Source of the DNA: DATAES01 sp963802415 | Lineage (GTDB): Bacteria > Actinomycetota > Acidimicrobiia > Acidimicrobiales > JACDCH01 | Direction: 5' to 3' | Assembly (NCBI GenBank): GCA_963802415.1 | Contig: CAWDIH010000003.1 | Coordinates: 372,001-436,000 of the forward strand | DNA: 64,000 nucleotides | Part shown: piece after piece, positions 25,780-33,366 of the stretch | How the letters are laid out: each line of letters opens with the position of its first letter | Position numbering within the stretch: position 1 is the stretch's first letter | Made by a program: the position numbers and the translations under genes | Notes under the pieces: model-generated | Told to the model about the DNA's origin: nothing | What the model saw: the letters and a program-made list of their open reading frames with translations, nothing else | Database searches by the model: none

Positions 25780-26622
25780 GTGAGCATCACGCTCGACTGG
25801 GGCCACCGGTACCTCATGTGTCCGCCAGAGCATTTCGGCGTGCTGTACGAGATCAACCCGTGGATGCACCGGGAAGTGACGGTCGATCGGGACCTGAGCC
25901 GTGCGCAATGGGATGCGCTCGTCGCCAACGTGCAGGCCGCGGGCGCGGAGGTCGTCACGATCGAGCCCCGAGCCGGGGTCCCCGATCTCGTGTTCACCGC
26001 GAACGCCGGTGTCGTGTCGGGCGACGTCTTCGTCCCGAGTCGCTTCCGCCATCCGGAGCGAACGCCTGAGAGCGAGGTGTTCGCCTCGTGGTTCGGCACT
26101 CACGGCTGGAAGGTGAAACCGCTCCCGACAGGACTCGGTCACGAAGGGGCGGGTGACGGCCTTCCCTTCGACGGCACGCTGCTGTGCGGTTATCGCACCC
26201 GTTCGGATGCGTCGGCCGGCACGGTGCTGTCACGCATGTTGCGCACGCCTGTGCGCACCGTGGAACTGGTGGACGAGCGGCTCTACCACATCGATCTGAC
26301 CTTCTGTCCCTTGGACGACCGCCGCGCCATGTGCGCGCCAGCCGGTTGGGACCACTACGGGCGCACGGTCGTCGAAGCGCTCGTGCCGGAACCCCTGTGG
26401 CTCGACGACGAGGCGACCCTCACGTTCTGCGCCAACTCCGTCGTCGTCGGCTCGAACATCGTGATGCCCGTCGTGCCCCCACGCGTCGGCCGTCAGCTCG
26501 AGGCATGGGGGTTCACGGTCGTCGAGTCAGTGGTCGGCGAGTTCCTGAAAGCGGGAGGCGGTTGCCGGTGCTTGACGCTGGCGCTGGACGTCACGCTCGG
26601 CCCAGACGGCGAGGCCGATTGA
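25780..26622 (+). CDS. Arginine dihydrolase/amidinotransferase-fold enzyme (ArgZ N-domain-like)
   Basis: A 280-residue guanidino-modifying enzyme. It has the opening YLMCPPEHFGVLYEINPWM, the substrate loop FTANAG, an E-G-A-G-D-G-L-P stretch, LYHIDLTFCPL with the catalytic His, and the C-terminal nucleophile Cys in GGGCRCLTLAL. This is the pattern of cyanobacterial ArgZ/AgrE N-domains, which release two ammonia and CO2 from arginine to give ornithine; DDAH and arginine deiminase are relatives. The preceding gene matches the C-domain of the same enzyme, here as a separate polypeptide. Start GTG at 25780. Confidence 0.8.
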   Translation: MSITLDWGHRYLMCPPEHFGVLYEINPWMHREVTVDRDLSRAQWDALVANVQAAGAEVVTIEPRAGVPDLVFTANAGVVSGDVFVPSRFRHPERTPESEVFASWFGTHGWKVKPLPTGLGHEGAGDGLPFDGTLLCGYRTRSDASAGTVLSRMLRTPVRTVELVDERLYHIDLTFCPLDDRRAMCAPAGWDHYGRTVVEALVPEPLWLDDEATLTFCANSVVVGSNIVMPVVPPRVGRQLEAWGFTVVESVVGEFLKAGGGCRCLTLALDVTLGPDGEAD

Positions 26623-26889
26623 AACCGCGGCGAGCACGGTGTGCACGACCTTGAAGCCGGCGGGATGGTCGTGCACGAGGATCATCGGCGTTCGGACCGC
26701 CCACACGCCGATCGTCCAGATGGCGAGCGCGCCGACGGCATAAGCGCGCCAGTGGCGCTTCCAGATCGAGGCCAGCACGAATGCGGCGAGGACCAGGAAG
26801 GACACCGCCAGCAGGACCGAGCCGCCGTTGCGGATGCGACCGGCCCACACGAACACGGTCCAGGCGACGAAAACGAGGGCAGCGCGCAC
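26527..26889 (-). CDS. Small four-helix membrane protein of unknown function
   Basis: A 120-residue protein with four hydrophobic segments (about 4-17, 23-40, 50-66 and 80-96) and a charged C-terminus. No family is recognised. The last 96 bases overlap the convergent arginine dihydrolase gene, and its start faces the acyl-CoA dehydrogenase operator. The hydrophobic pattern supports it as a real gene; the overlap lowers certainty. Confidence 0.55.
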   Translation of the reverse strand: MRAALVFVAWTVFVWAGRIRNGGSVLLAVSFLVLAAFVLASIWKRHWRAYAVGALAIWTIGVWAVRTPMILVHDHPAGFKVVHTVLAAVSIGLAVWAERDVQRQRQAPATASRFQELADH

Positions 26890-26926
26890 GACCGGCGAGA
26901 TTACGCAGCCGCCCTACCGCCCCGCT

Positions 26927-26948
26927 AACTTGACCGTCGGGTCAAGTT
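26927..26948. promoter_or_regulatory. 22-bp palindromic operator before the acyl-CoA dehydrogenase gene
   Basis: AACTTGACC and GGTCAAGTT form perfect 9-base arms around GTCG. The site is 18 bases upstream of the acyl-CoA dehydrogenase ATG and 37 bases from the divergent membrane protein start. Its size and symmetry fit a TetR-family operator, the usual repressor type for actinobacterial beta-oxidation genes; no regulator gene is adjacent. Confidence 0.6.
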
Positions 26949-26966
26949 TTCGCACAGGGGGATCTC

Positions 26967-28242
26967 ATGGCCGACGTGTCGCTCGAAGACTTCTCCGAGG
27001 AGGCTGCCGCCTTCCTCGACGCCAACGCCAAGCGCAAGGACGCCGACGACAAGCCGTTCGTGTGGGGCGAAGGTGACGACGACATCGGACTGTTCGAGGA
27101 CATCGACCGCGAACGCGAGAGGCGGGCACTGGCCGACGCGCAACAGTGGCGCGGCGAAGCGATACGACGCCGGCCTCGGTTGGATAACCGGTCCGAAGGA
27201 GTACGGAGGTCGCGAGCTCACGAGCGCGCACGAGCGCACCTACGCAGGGCTCGAGTCGAAATACGACATCCCGAGCCAGACGTTCTTCGGCATCGGTCTC
27301 GGCATGGTCGCACCGACGATCCTCGCCCACGCGCAACCGCACATCCGTGATCGCTACCTGGCGAAGATGTACCGAGGCGACATCGTCGGTTGCCAGTTGT
27401 TCAGCGAACCCGGCGCGGGCTCCGACCTCGCCAGCCTGCAGACACGCGCCGAACGCGACGGCGAGGAGTGGATGCTCAACGGCCAGAAGGTGTGGACGTC
27501 GGGCGCGCAGTACAGCGACATCGGCGAGATCATCTGCCGCACCGATCCCGACAAGCCGAAGCACAAAGGTCTGACCGGCTTCGTGGTCGACATGCACGCG
27601 CCTGGCGTCGAAGTCCGTCCACTGCGACAGATGACGGGCGGCGCCTCGTTCAACGAGGTCTTCTTCAGCGACGTGCGCGTGCCCGACGACCACCGACTCG
27701 GAGACGTGAACGAGGGTTGGACGGTCGCGCTCACGACGTTGATGAACGAGCGCGCATCGATCGGCGCAGGCAGCGTCGGCGGCGGGCTCGGACTCGCCAA
27801 TAGCACGCGCCTCATCGAGATGCTCCGCCACTTCGATCTCGACAAGGATCCCGTCTACCGGCAGGAGCTGATGAAGCTCCACGTCGCGTACTCGGTGGCG
27901 AAATACAACAACCAACGGGCCATGGACAAGATCAAGGCCGGCCAGTTGCCGGGGCCCGAGATGTCGATCGCGAAGCTCGCGCTCACGCAGAACATGTGGG
28001 ACACCGCGCAGTTCGTGTCACGCGTCCTCGGACCGAGCGTCGCGGCGAATACCGGCGAGTGGGGCACCTTCGCGTGGGGTCAGTTCGTCCTCGGCATCCC
28101 CGGCTTGCGCATCGCCGGCGGATCCGACGAGGTGATGCGCAACATCGTCGCCGAACGCGTCCTCGGCCTCCCCAAGGACCCTGGCATCGACTCGAAGACC
28201 GCGTTCAAGGACCTGAAGGTCGGCACTCAGCAGTCCGGGTGA
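26967..28242 (+). CDS. Acyl-CoA dehydrogenase (one frame break)
   Basis: FAD enzyme of about 425 residues that desaturates acyl-CoA. Family blocks: GCQLFSEPGAGSDLASL (FAD/substrate loop), NGQKVWTSGAQYSD, FNEVFFSDVRVPDDHRLG, and GIPGLRIAGGSDEVMRNIVAERVLGLP at the C-terminus. The ATG follows AGGGGGATCTC. The frame breaks near 27149-27155: dropping one G in GGCGCGGCGAAG joins A-Q-Q-W-R to A-K-R-Y-D-A-G-L-G-W. The upstream palindrome suggests repression by a TetR-type regulator. Substrate chain length is not predictable. Confidence 0.88.
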
Positions 28243-28249
28243 CGACCAC

Positions 28250-29014
28250 GTGAGCGCGTCGCAGTTCTACACCGGACTCGTCGCGGAGCTGTACGGGCCG
28301 CTGCGCTCCGCGGTGCCCGATCCCGAGCCGTACACAAGGTTCGTCGAGCGTCACGGCGAGCCCGCGCTCGAACTCGGGTGCGGGACCGGCGACCCGCTCC
28401 TTGCGCTGCGCGAGCGAGGGCTGGACGTCGACGGCGTCGACTCGTCGCCCGACATGCTGGCGCGCTGTCGGTCACGAGCTGGAGAGCGTGGCCTCGACGT
28501 CGATCTCTACGAGCAGACGATGGAGCAGCTCGATCTCCCTCGTCGCTATCGCGCGATCTATCTCGCGGGGCCCACGTTCAACTTGCTGACCGACGATCAA
28601 GCCGCGCTCGCCGCGCTGCAGCGCATCGGAAGGCATCTCGTGCCCGACGGTGTGGCCCTGGTGCCGTTGTTCATCCCCGATCCGACGCCGGACGCGCAGT
28701 TCGGCGTTGCTCGTGAGCACGTGTCCGAAGACGGACACATGCAACGCGTGAGCGCGCTGTCGGAGACGCGCGACGACGAACGCCGGCTGCAGACCACCGT
28801 GCTGCGCTACGAGTCCACCCGCGACGGCGTCGCCGAAGTCCTCGAGCGCCCGTGGCAGCTGCATTGGCACACACAGGAAGGATTTGCCGCTCTCGCGGCC
28901 GGCGCCGGGCTCACGGTCTCTGCGATCCGGTCGCCGACCGGCCGCGACGCCGCCCCGGACGCCACCAGCTTCGTCTTCTTCCTCTCGAACCCCGGGGAGA
29001 AACGGGTGCCATAG
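28250..29014 (+). CDS. Class I SAM-dependent methyltransferase
   Basis: A 254-residue methyltransferase: the SAM-binding motif ALELGCGTGDPLLAL, the acidic motif II VDGVDSSPDMLARC, and a post-motif FNLLTDDQAALAALQRI. It starts GTG 7 bases after the acyl-CoA dehydrogenase stop. The acceptor substrate is unknown. The final residues N-P-G-E-K-R-V-P and the TAG stop are encoded by a copy of the 52-bp palindromic repeat, so the ancestral C-terminus was probably different. Confidence 0.85.
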   Translation: MSASQFYTGLVAELYGPLRSAVPDPEPYTRFVERHGEPALELGCGTGDPLLALRERGLDVDGVDSSPDMLARCRSRAGERGLDVDLYEQTMEQLDLPRRYRAIYLAGPTFNLLTDDQAALAALQRIGRHLVPDGVALVPLFIPDPTPDAQFGVAREHVSEDGHMQRVSALSETRDDERRLQTTVLRYESTRDGVAEVLERPWQLHWHTQEGFAALAAGAGLTVSAIRSPTGRDAAPDATSFVFFLSNPGEKRVP

Positions 29015-29036
29015 CACCCGTTTCCATCCAACATTT
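28986..29036. repeat. 52-bp palindromic repeat, copy 4
   Basis: Stem halves GAAACGGGTGC and GCACCCGTTTC around CATA. The left arm is the CCCCGGGGA type and the right is the CCAACATT type. It overlaps the 3' end of the methyltransferase gene and lies before the convergent rnhB. Confidence 0.87.
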
Positions 29037-29044
29037 GCTGAGGG

Positions 29045-29758
29045 TTACTCGAACAGGACCTGTTGGAGGCCGGCGGGGAAAACGCGGGGGATGCCGGTCC
29101 AGGGCAGGTTGTCCATGAAGACCCAGCTGCGGCGGTGGATCGCGCACGGGCCATACCCGCGCAGCGCAGCCTTGTGGCGCGGACACGGATAGCCCTTGTT
29201 CAACTCGAAGTCGTAGCCGGGGTAGTTCGGCGCCTCGGCTTGCATGATCCGATCTCGGGTCACCTTCGCAAGGATCGAGGCGGCCGCGATCGAAAGGCAC
29301 CGCGCGTCGCCTTTCACCAACCTGATCGTCGTGCCGCGGCGTACGAAGTCCCACTTGCCGTCGAGGACGACCCGGTCAGGATCCGACGCGAGTCCCAATG
29401 CTTCCAACGCCCGGTCGGCCGCGAGCCGTTGCGCGGCGGACATGCCGAGCGTGTCGCACTCGATCTGCGACGAGTGACCGACCGCCCATGTGACGCACCA
29501 CGAGGCGATGCGATCGAACATCGCCTCGCGCTCCGTCCACGTGAGCATCTTCGAATCACGGATCTTGTAGACCCGCTTGTCCTGCGGGATCACGGCGGCA
29601 CCGACGCTGATGGGCCCGGCCCACGCGCCGCGGCCGACCTCGTCCATGCCGACGACGACCTCGTGACCGGCGTCCCACAGTTCGCGCTCGACGAGCAACG
29701 ACGGCGACTTCGACCGAAGTGCCTTGCGCAGCATCGGAACCGTCGGCGTGGTCGCCAT
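29045..29758 (-). CDS. rnhB: Ribonuclease HII
   Basis: A 237-residue RNase HII, which removes ribonucleotides from DNA and RNA primers. The catalytic D-E pair is in GMDEVGRGAWAGP (residues 38-50); further family blocks are D-S-K-M-L, KGDARCLSIAAASILAKVTRD with another acidic ligand, and YDFELNKGYPCPRHKAAL. An N-terminal extension of about 30 residues precedes the core. It starts 11 bases after selD on the same strand. Confidence 0.93.
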   Translation of the reverse strand: MATTPTVPMLRKALRSKSPSLLVERELWDAGHEVVVGMDEVGRGAWAGPISVGAAVIPQDKRVYKIRDSKMLTWTEREAMFDRIASWCVTWAVGHSSQIECDTLGMSAAQRLAADRALEALGLASDPDRVVLDGKWDFVRRGTTIRLVKGDARCLSIAAASILAKVTRDRIMQAEAPNYPGYDFELNKGYPCPRHKAALRGYGPCAIHRRSWVFMDNLPWTGIPRVFPAGLQQVLFE

Positions 29759-29769
29759 CGGCGGCGACC

Positions 29770-30789
29770 TTACCGAAGCACGACCGCGGCGGAGCCGATC
29801 TCGACGATGCCGACCCGCTCGAACCCCGCTCCCACCAGGTCACCCACGACCGCCGGGTCGACGGCGGCGAGCAAGCCTCCCGACGTCTGGGGGTCGTAGG
29901 CGAGAGCCTCGAGGGCGGGATCCGCCGTAGACGTGACGTGACCTTCGAGGTGGGCGCGGTTGCGCGCGTCCCCACCCGTACGTGTCCCCGACTCCGCGGC
30001 CTGCAAGGCTCCGTCGTACAGCGGCATCGATGCGCTGTCGAAGACGAACGTCGCGTCCGACCGGTCCGCCATCTCCCAACCGTGGCCGACCAACCCGAAT
30101 CCGGTGACGTCCGTAACGCCGTGCACGTATTCGCGCCCCTCCTGCAGCCGGAGTGACGCAGCGCGATTGAGCACCTTCATGTGTGCGATGGCGGCCGCCT
30201 TCTCGACGTCGGAACCGCCCGCGAGCACGATGCCCGTTCCGATCGGCTTCGACAGCACCAGCACGTCGCCGGGGCGGGCACGTCCCTTTCGGAAGATGCG
30301 GTCGGGATGGACGAAGCCCTGGACCGCGAGGCCGAAGATCGGTTCGTCCGACCGGATCGTGTGACCACCACCGACGACACCGCCGGCTTCCGCGACCACC
30401 GCCGCGGCCGCGCCGAGGATGGCGGCGATGGCTTCGGGCGGCATGCGCTCGGGGAACGCCGAGATGTTCAACGCGAGTGCAACGGATCCCCCCATCGCGA
30501 ACACGTCGCTGCAGGCGTTGGCGGCGGCGATGGCGCCGAAGTCGGCCGGGTCGTCGACGAGCGGCGGGAAGAAGTCCGTCGTCGACACGATCGCGAGCTC
30601 GTCGCTGACCTTGTACACGGCGGCGTCGTCGAACGGTGCCAAGCCCACCAGCAAGGACGAATGGACGCCGCTGCCGTCACTGGCCAGCGAACGCAGGAGC
30701 GCGGCGAGGGGCGATGCCCCCCACTTGGCAGCGCAGCCGCCGCACGACGTCCACTCGGTGAGTCGGATGTCCGCGACGGCTTCCGTCAT
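29770..30789 (-). CDS. selD: Selenide, water dikinase SelD
   Basis: A 339-residue selenophosphate synthetase, making the selenium donor for selenocysteine or selenouridine. The N-terminal CGGCAAKWG keeps the catalytic Cys (19) and Lys (22) expected from the E. coli C17/K20 pair, while the nearby second Cys is Ala. ATP-binding acids are in TTDFFPP and NACSDVFAMGG; DVTGFGLVGHGWEMA and DPQTSGGLL are typical. The window contains no other selenium gene (selA, selB, ybbB or a Sec tRNA). It lies between a membrane protein gene and rnhB with gaps of 11-12 bases. Confidence 0.92.
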   Translation of the reverse strand: MTEAVADIRLTEWTSCGGCAAKWGASPLAALLRSLASDGSGVHSSLLVGLAPFDDAAVYKVSDELAIVSTTDFFPPLVDDPADFGAIAAANACSDVFAMGGSVALALNISAFPERMPPEAIAAILGAAAAVVAEAGGVVGGGHTIRSDEPIFGLAVQGFVHPDRIFRKGRARPGDVLVLSKPIGTGIVLAGGSDVEKAAAIAHMKVLNRAASLRLQEGREYVHGVTDVTGFGLVGHGWEMADRSDATFVFDSASMPLYDGALQAAESGTRTGGDARNRAHLEGHVTSTADPALEALAYDPQTSGGLLAAVDPAVVGDLVGAGFERVGIVEIGSAAVVLR

Positions 30790-30801
30790 TGCCGCGCCAG
30801 G

Positions 30802-31344
30802 CTATGCCGAACCTTCGAGGATCTGGTCAGCGCGCTTGTCGAGAAACTGGGTTACGGCCTGCTGCGCCGCGCCGAAGGCGAGGGCCACACCCGCCAGGGC
30901 TTGCATCGATGCGTACCCCGTCGTCACGCCGGCGCTCCCGGTGACGATCACGCCGACGACGGCCGTCAGCGAGCCCAGCGCGATCTTCAAGAACGCTTGC
31001 TGCAGGGGGAAGTTGAACGGGCCCTTGACCCGCGGCAGTGCGGCGAGCGCGGGAATGCTCGTGAGCAGGCCTCCTACTGCACCGAACGCCATGATGAGGA
31101 TGAGCAGCGCCCAGCGCGTGACCTCCTCACCGCCCACCGGGCGTTGGATGATGTCGGCTTTGGGGAGTCGCCACTGCAGCACGAGGATCGCGAAGGTCGT
31201 GCTGAGCGCGAGAAGCGACGTCACCACGAGCCGGTTGCGGAACGCTCGCGAATCGTTGTGGAACGCGTCGGTGAGCGCGAACGAGCGGCGCATCACCGAC
31301 TGGACGATGGTTCGCTCCGACACCGGCGGCGCAACCATCGTCAT
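30802..31344 (-). CDS. Membrane protein of unknown function
   Basis: A 180-residue protein with hydrophobic segments at about 40-57, 77-95, 120-135 and 145-160 and a charged N-terminus of about 35 residues. No family is recognised. The ATG overlaps the stop of the upstream gene (ATGA), so the two are translationally coupled, and selD follows after 12 bases. The coupling suggests that this and the upstream soluble protein act as a pair. Confidence 0.65.
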   Translation of the reverse strand: MTMVAPPVSERTIVQSVMRRSFALTDAFHNDSRAFRNRLVVTSLLALSTTFAILVLQWRLPKADIIQRPVGGEEVTRWALLILIMAFGAVGGLLTSIPALAALPRVKGPFNFPLQQAFLKIALGSLTAVVGVIVTGSAGVTTGYASMQALAGVALAFGAAQQAVTQFLDKRADQILEGSA

Positions 31345-31784
31345 GACGCAGACTCCGTTGCGGGCGCGACAGATTTGTCGCCGTTCGGATGCGCGTCGCG
31401 AAGCTGCTGCACGTACTCCTCGAAGCGCAGTCGGACGGGATCGTCCGTCGAGAGCGCCATCGCATATCCCACCGCATTGTCGAGAGCGATCTCCATGCCG
31501 CGGTCGTCCGCGTGCTCCACGAACAACAGCTCCGCCTCGTGGAGCAACGACCAGGCGCGCTCGACCCGGCTGCCGTACCACCAGTCGGACAGACGTGTCG
31601 TGCACCGCCAGAGGGGGACGTTCTCCCACGCGAGCAGCTCGACGGAACCAAGCAGATCGGCGAGGTGCTCGCGGTGATCAGCGTCCACGTGCTCGACCAG
31701 ATCACGCAACTCTTGAGCGCGTTCCACGACCTCCTGCGCCCACGGTGCCAGCGTGGTACGCCACTTCTCCTTCATGCCCTCCAT
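31341..31784 (-). CDS. Soluble helical protein of unknown function
   Basis: About 147 residues, mostly helical, rich in Trp and charged residues (APWAQEVVERAQELRDLVEHVDADHREHL, SDWWYGSRVERAWSLLHEAELLFVEH). No family is recognised. The start may be the ATG at 31784 or the one at 31775; GGAGG lies only 2 bases before the latter. A 16-bp perfect inverted repeat abuts the start. It is coupled by a four-base overlap to the membrane protein downstream. Confidence 0.6.
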   Translation of the reverse strand: MEGMKEKWRTTLAPWAQEVVERAQELRDLVEHVDADHREHLADLLGSVELLAWENVPLWRCTTRLSDWWYGSRVERAWSLLHEAELLFVEHADDRGMEIALDNAVGYAMALSTDDPVRLRFEEYVQQLRDAHPNGDKSVAPATESAS

Positions 31785-31829
31785 TCTGGCGTCAACCACT
31801 CCGGATAACCGGGGTGGTTGACGCCAGAA
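31784..31829. promoter_or_regulatory. 16-bp inverted repeat between divergent genes
   Basis: TTCTGGCGTCAACCAC and GTGGTTGACGCCAGAA are exact inverse complements separated by 14 bases that contain a smaller CCGG pair. It lies at the 5' end of both the minus-strand operon (starting at 31784) and the UbiB-like operon (31879). It is therefore not a terminator for either gene; an operator, a cruciform or an RNA leader hairpin fits better. Confidence 0.6.
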
Positions 31830-31878
31830 CGACGGAGCGCATCCGCAGCGACCACTCGCAGCGCGCAATGATGACTCG

Positions 31879-33366
31879 GTGGTGCGCGGGATGAGAACAG
31901 GTGCCTTGATGGCCGGGGGAGCAGGCCTGAGCATCGCGGCGTACAGCTTGTACAGGATCCGCCGGCACGACATGCAGACCACGTCGCTCGTTCGCACGCG
32001 CCAGGCGCGCGGGGCCGAGGTCGCCAGGATGGCTACACGGGTCGGTGGTGCGTACGCGTCGAACCGAGCGCAACGCATCTTCGCGTCGGATGAACGACGA
32101 CGCGAGCTCGACGAACGTCTCGAGCTGCGCACCGCGACCGAAGTCACCCAAACACTCGGCGCAATGAAGGGTGTTCTCATGAAGGTCGGCCAGCTGGCCA
32201 GCTTCCTCGACGACGGCCTCCCCGAGAACCTCCGTGCCTCGCTGTCCGAACTTCAACACGAGGCGCCGCCGATGAGCGCGGACCTCGCCGCAGGCGTGAT
32301 CGAACAGGAGCTGGGTCTGCCCCCAGACGGTCTCTTCGCGCAGTGGGATCCCGCGCCGATCGCGTCGGCGTCGATCGGCCAGGTGCACCGGGCGATCACA
32401 CGGGACGGCACCGCGGTCGCGATCAAAGTTCAGTATCCCGGCGTCGACCGGGCGATCCGAGCCGACCTCGACAACGTGGGCCCCCTCGTGCAGTTCATGG
32501 GGATGCTGTTCCCCGCGCTGGAGCCCGAGCCGATCGTGCGCGAGTTGCGGCTGCGCTTGCTCGAGGAGCTCGACTACCGGATGGAGGCCGAGAATCAGCA
32601 GCTTTTCGCCGATTCATATCGCGGCCATCCCTTCATCCACATCCCGTCGGTCATCGGAGAACTCAGCACCGGACGCGTGCTGACGTCCGAGCTCGCCGAG
32701 GGCGCACGCTTCGCCGAGATGGAGAAGTGGGAACAGTCCGAGCGTGATCTCGCGGCCGAGACACTGTTTCGCTTCGTGTTCCGCAGCTTGTTCCGCCTGC
32801 ACGCGTTCAACGGCGACCCTCATCCGGGCAACTACCTGTTCAGGCCGGGCGGCCACGTCACGTTCCTCGACTACGGATTGGTGCGGCGATTCGATCCGTC
32901 AGAGGTCAGGCTGCTCGCCGACATGATCACGACGATGGTCATCGATCGCGACCTCACCGCGTTCCGGTCGGTGATCGAACGCGCGGGCGTCCTGCAACCG
33001 GGCGCACCGGTGCCGGACGAGCGGGTCGCCGACTACGTCGGCCTGTACTACGACTTCGTGAGGGACGACAAGGTCGCGACACTCACCGCCGAGTACGCGA
33101 GCGCGACTGCGCGGCGGTTCATGACGATGCAAGGACCGTTCCGGGACATCATGAAGTGGACGAACCTTCCGCCGGCGTTCGTCATCCTCCAAAGAATCAA
33201 CCTCGGCTTGTACGCCATTCTCGGCCGGCTGCGCGCCACCGCGAATTGGAGGCTCATCGCCGAGGAGCTGTGGCCGATGACCGACGGACCTCCGTCGACT
33301 GAACTGGGCCTGCAAGAGCACGAATGGTGGATCCGACAACAGGGGGCAACATGGATTTCGAGGTGA
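31879..33366 (+). CDS. ABC1/UbiB-family atypical kinase
   Basis: A 495-residue ABC1 (AarF/UbiB) protein. The family's inhibitory KxGQ motif is in LMKVGQLASF, the A-rich loop in ASIGQVHRA, the lysine in VAIKVQYPGV, the catalytic region in HAFNGDPHPGNYLF and the metal Asp in FLDYGLVRRF. An N-terminal hydrophobic segment (LMAGGAGLSIAAYSLY) may anchor it to the membrane. UbiB proteins bind or move isoprenoid lipids and quinones. It overlaps the DUF2855 gene by 16 bases. Confidence 0.88.
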   Translation: MVRGMRTGALMAGGAGLSIAAYSLYRIRRHDMQTTSLVRTRQARGAEVARMATRVGGAYASNRAQRIFASDERRRELDERLELRTATEVTQTLGAMKGVLMKVGQLASFLDDGLPENLRASLSELQHEAPPMSADLAAGVIEQELGLPPDGLFAQWDPAPIASASIGQVHRAITRDGTAVAIKVQYPGVDRAIRADLDNVGPLVQFMGMLFPALEPEPIVRELRLRLLEELDYRMEAENQQLFADSYRGHPFIHIPSVIGELSTGRVLTSELAEGARFAEMEKWEQSERDLAAETLFRFVFRSLFRLHAFNGDPHPGNYLFRPGGHVTFLDYGLVRRFDPSEVRLLADMITTMVIDRDLTAFRSVIERAGVLQPGAPVPDERVADYVGLYYDFVRDDKVATLTAEYASATARRFMTMQGPFRDIMKWTNLPPAFVILQRINLGLYAILGRLRATANWRLIAEELWPMTDGPPSTELGLQEHEWWIRQQGATWISR

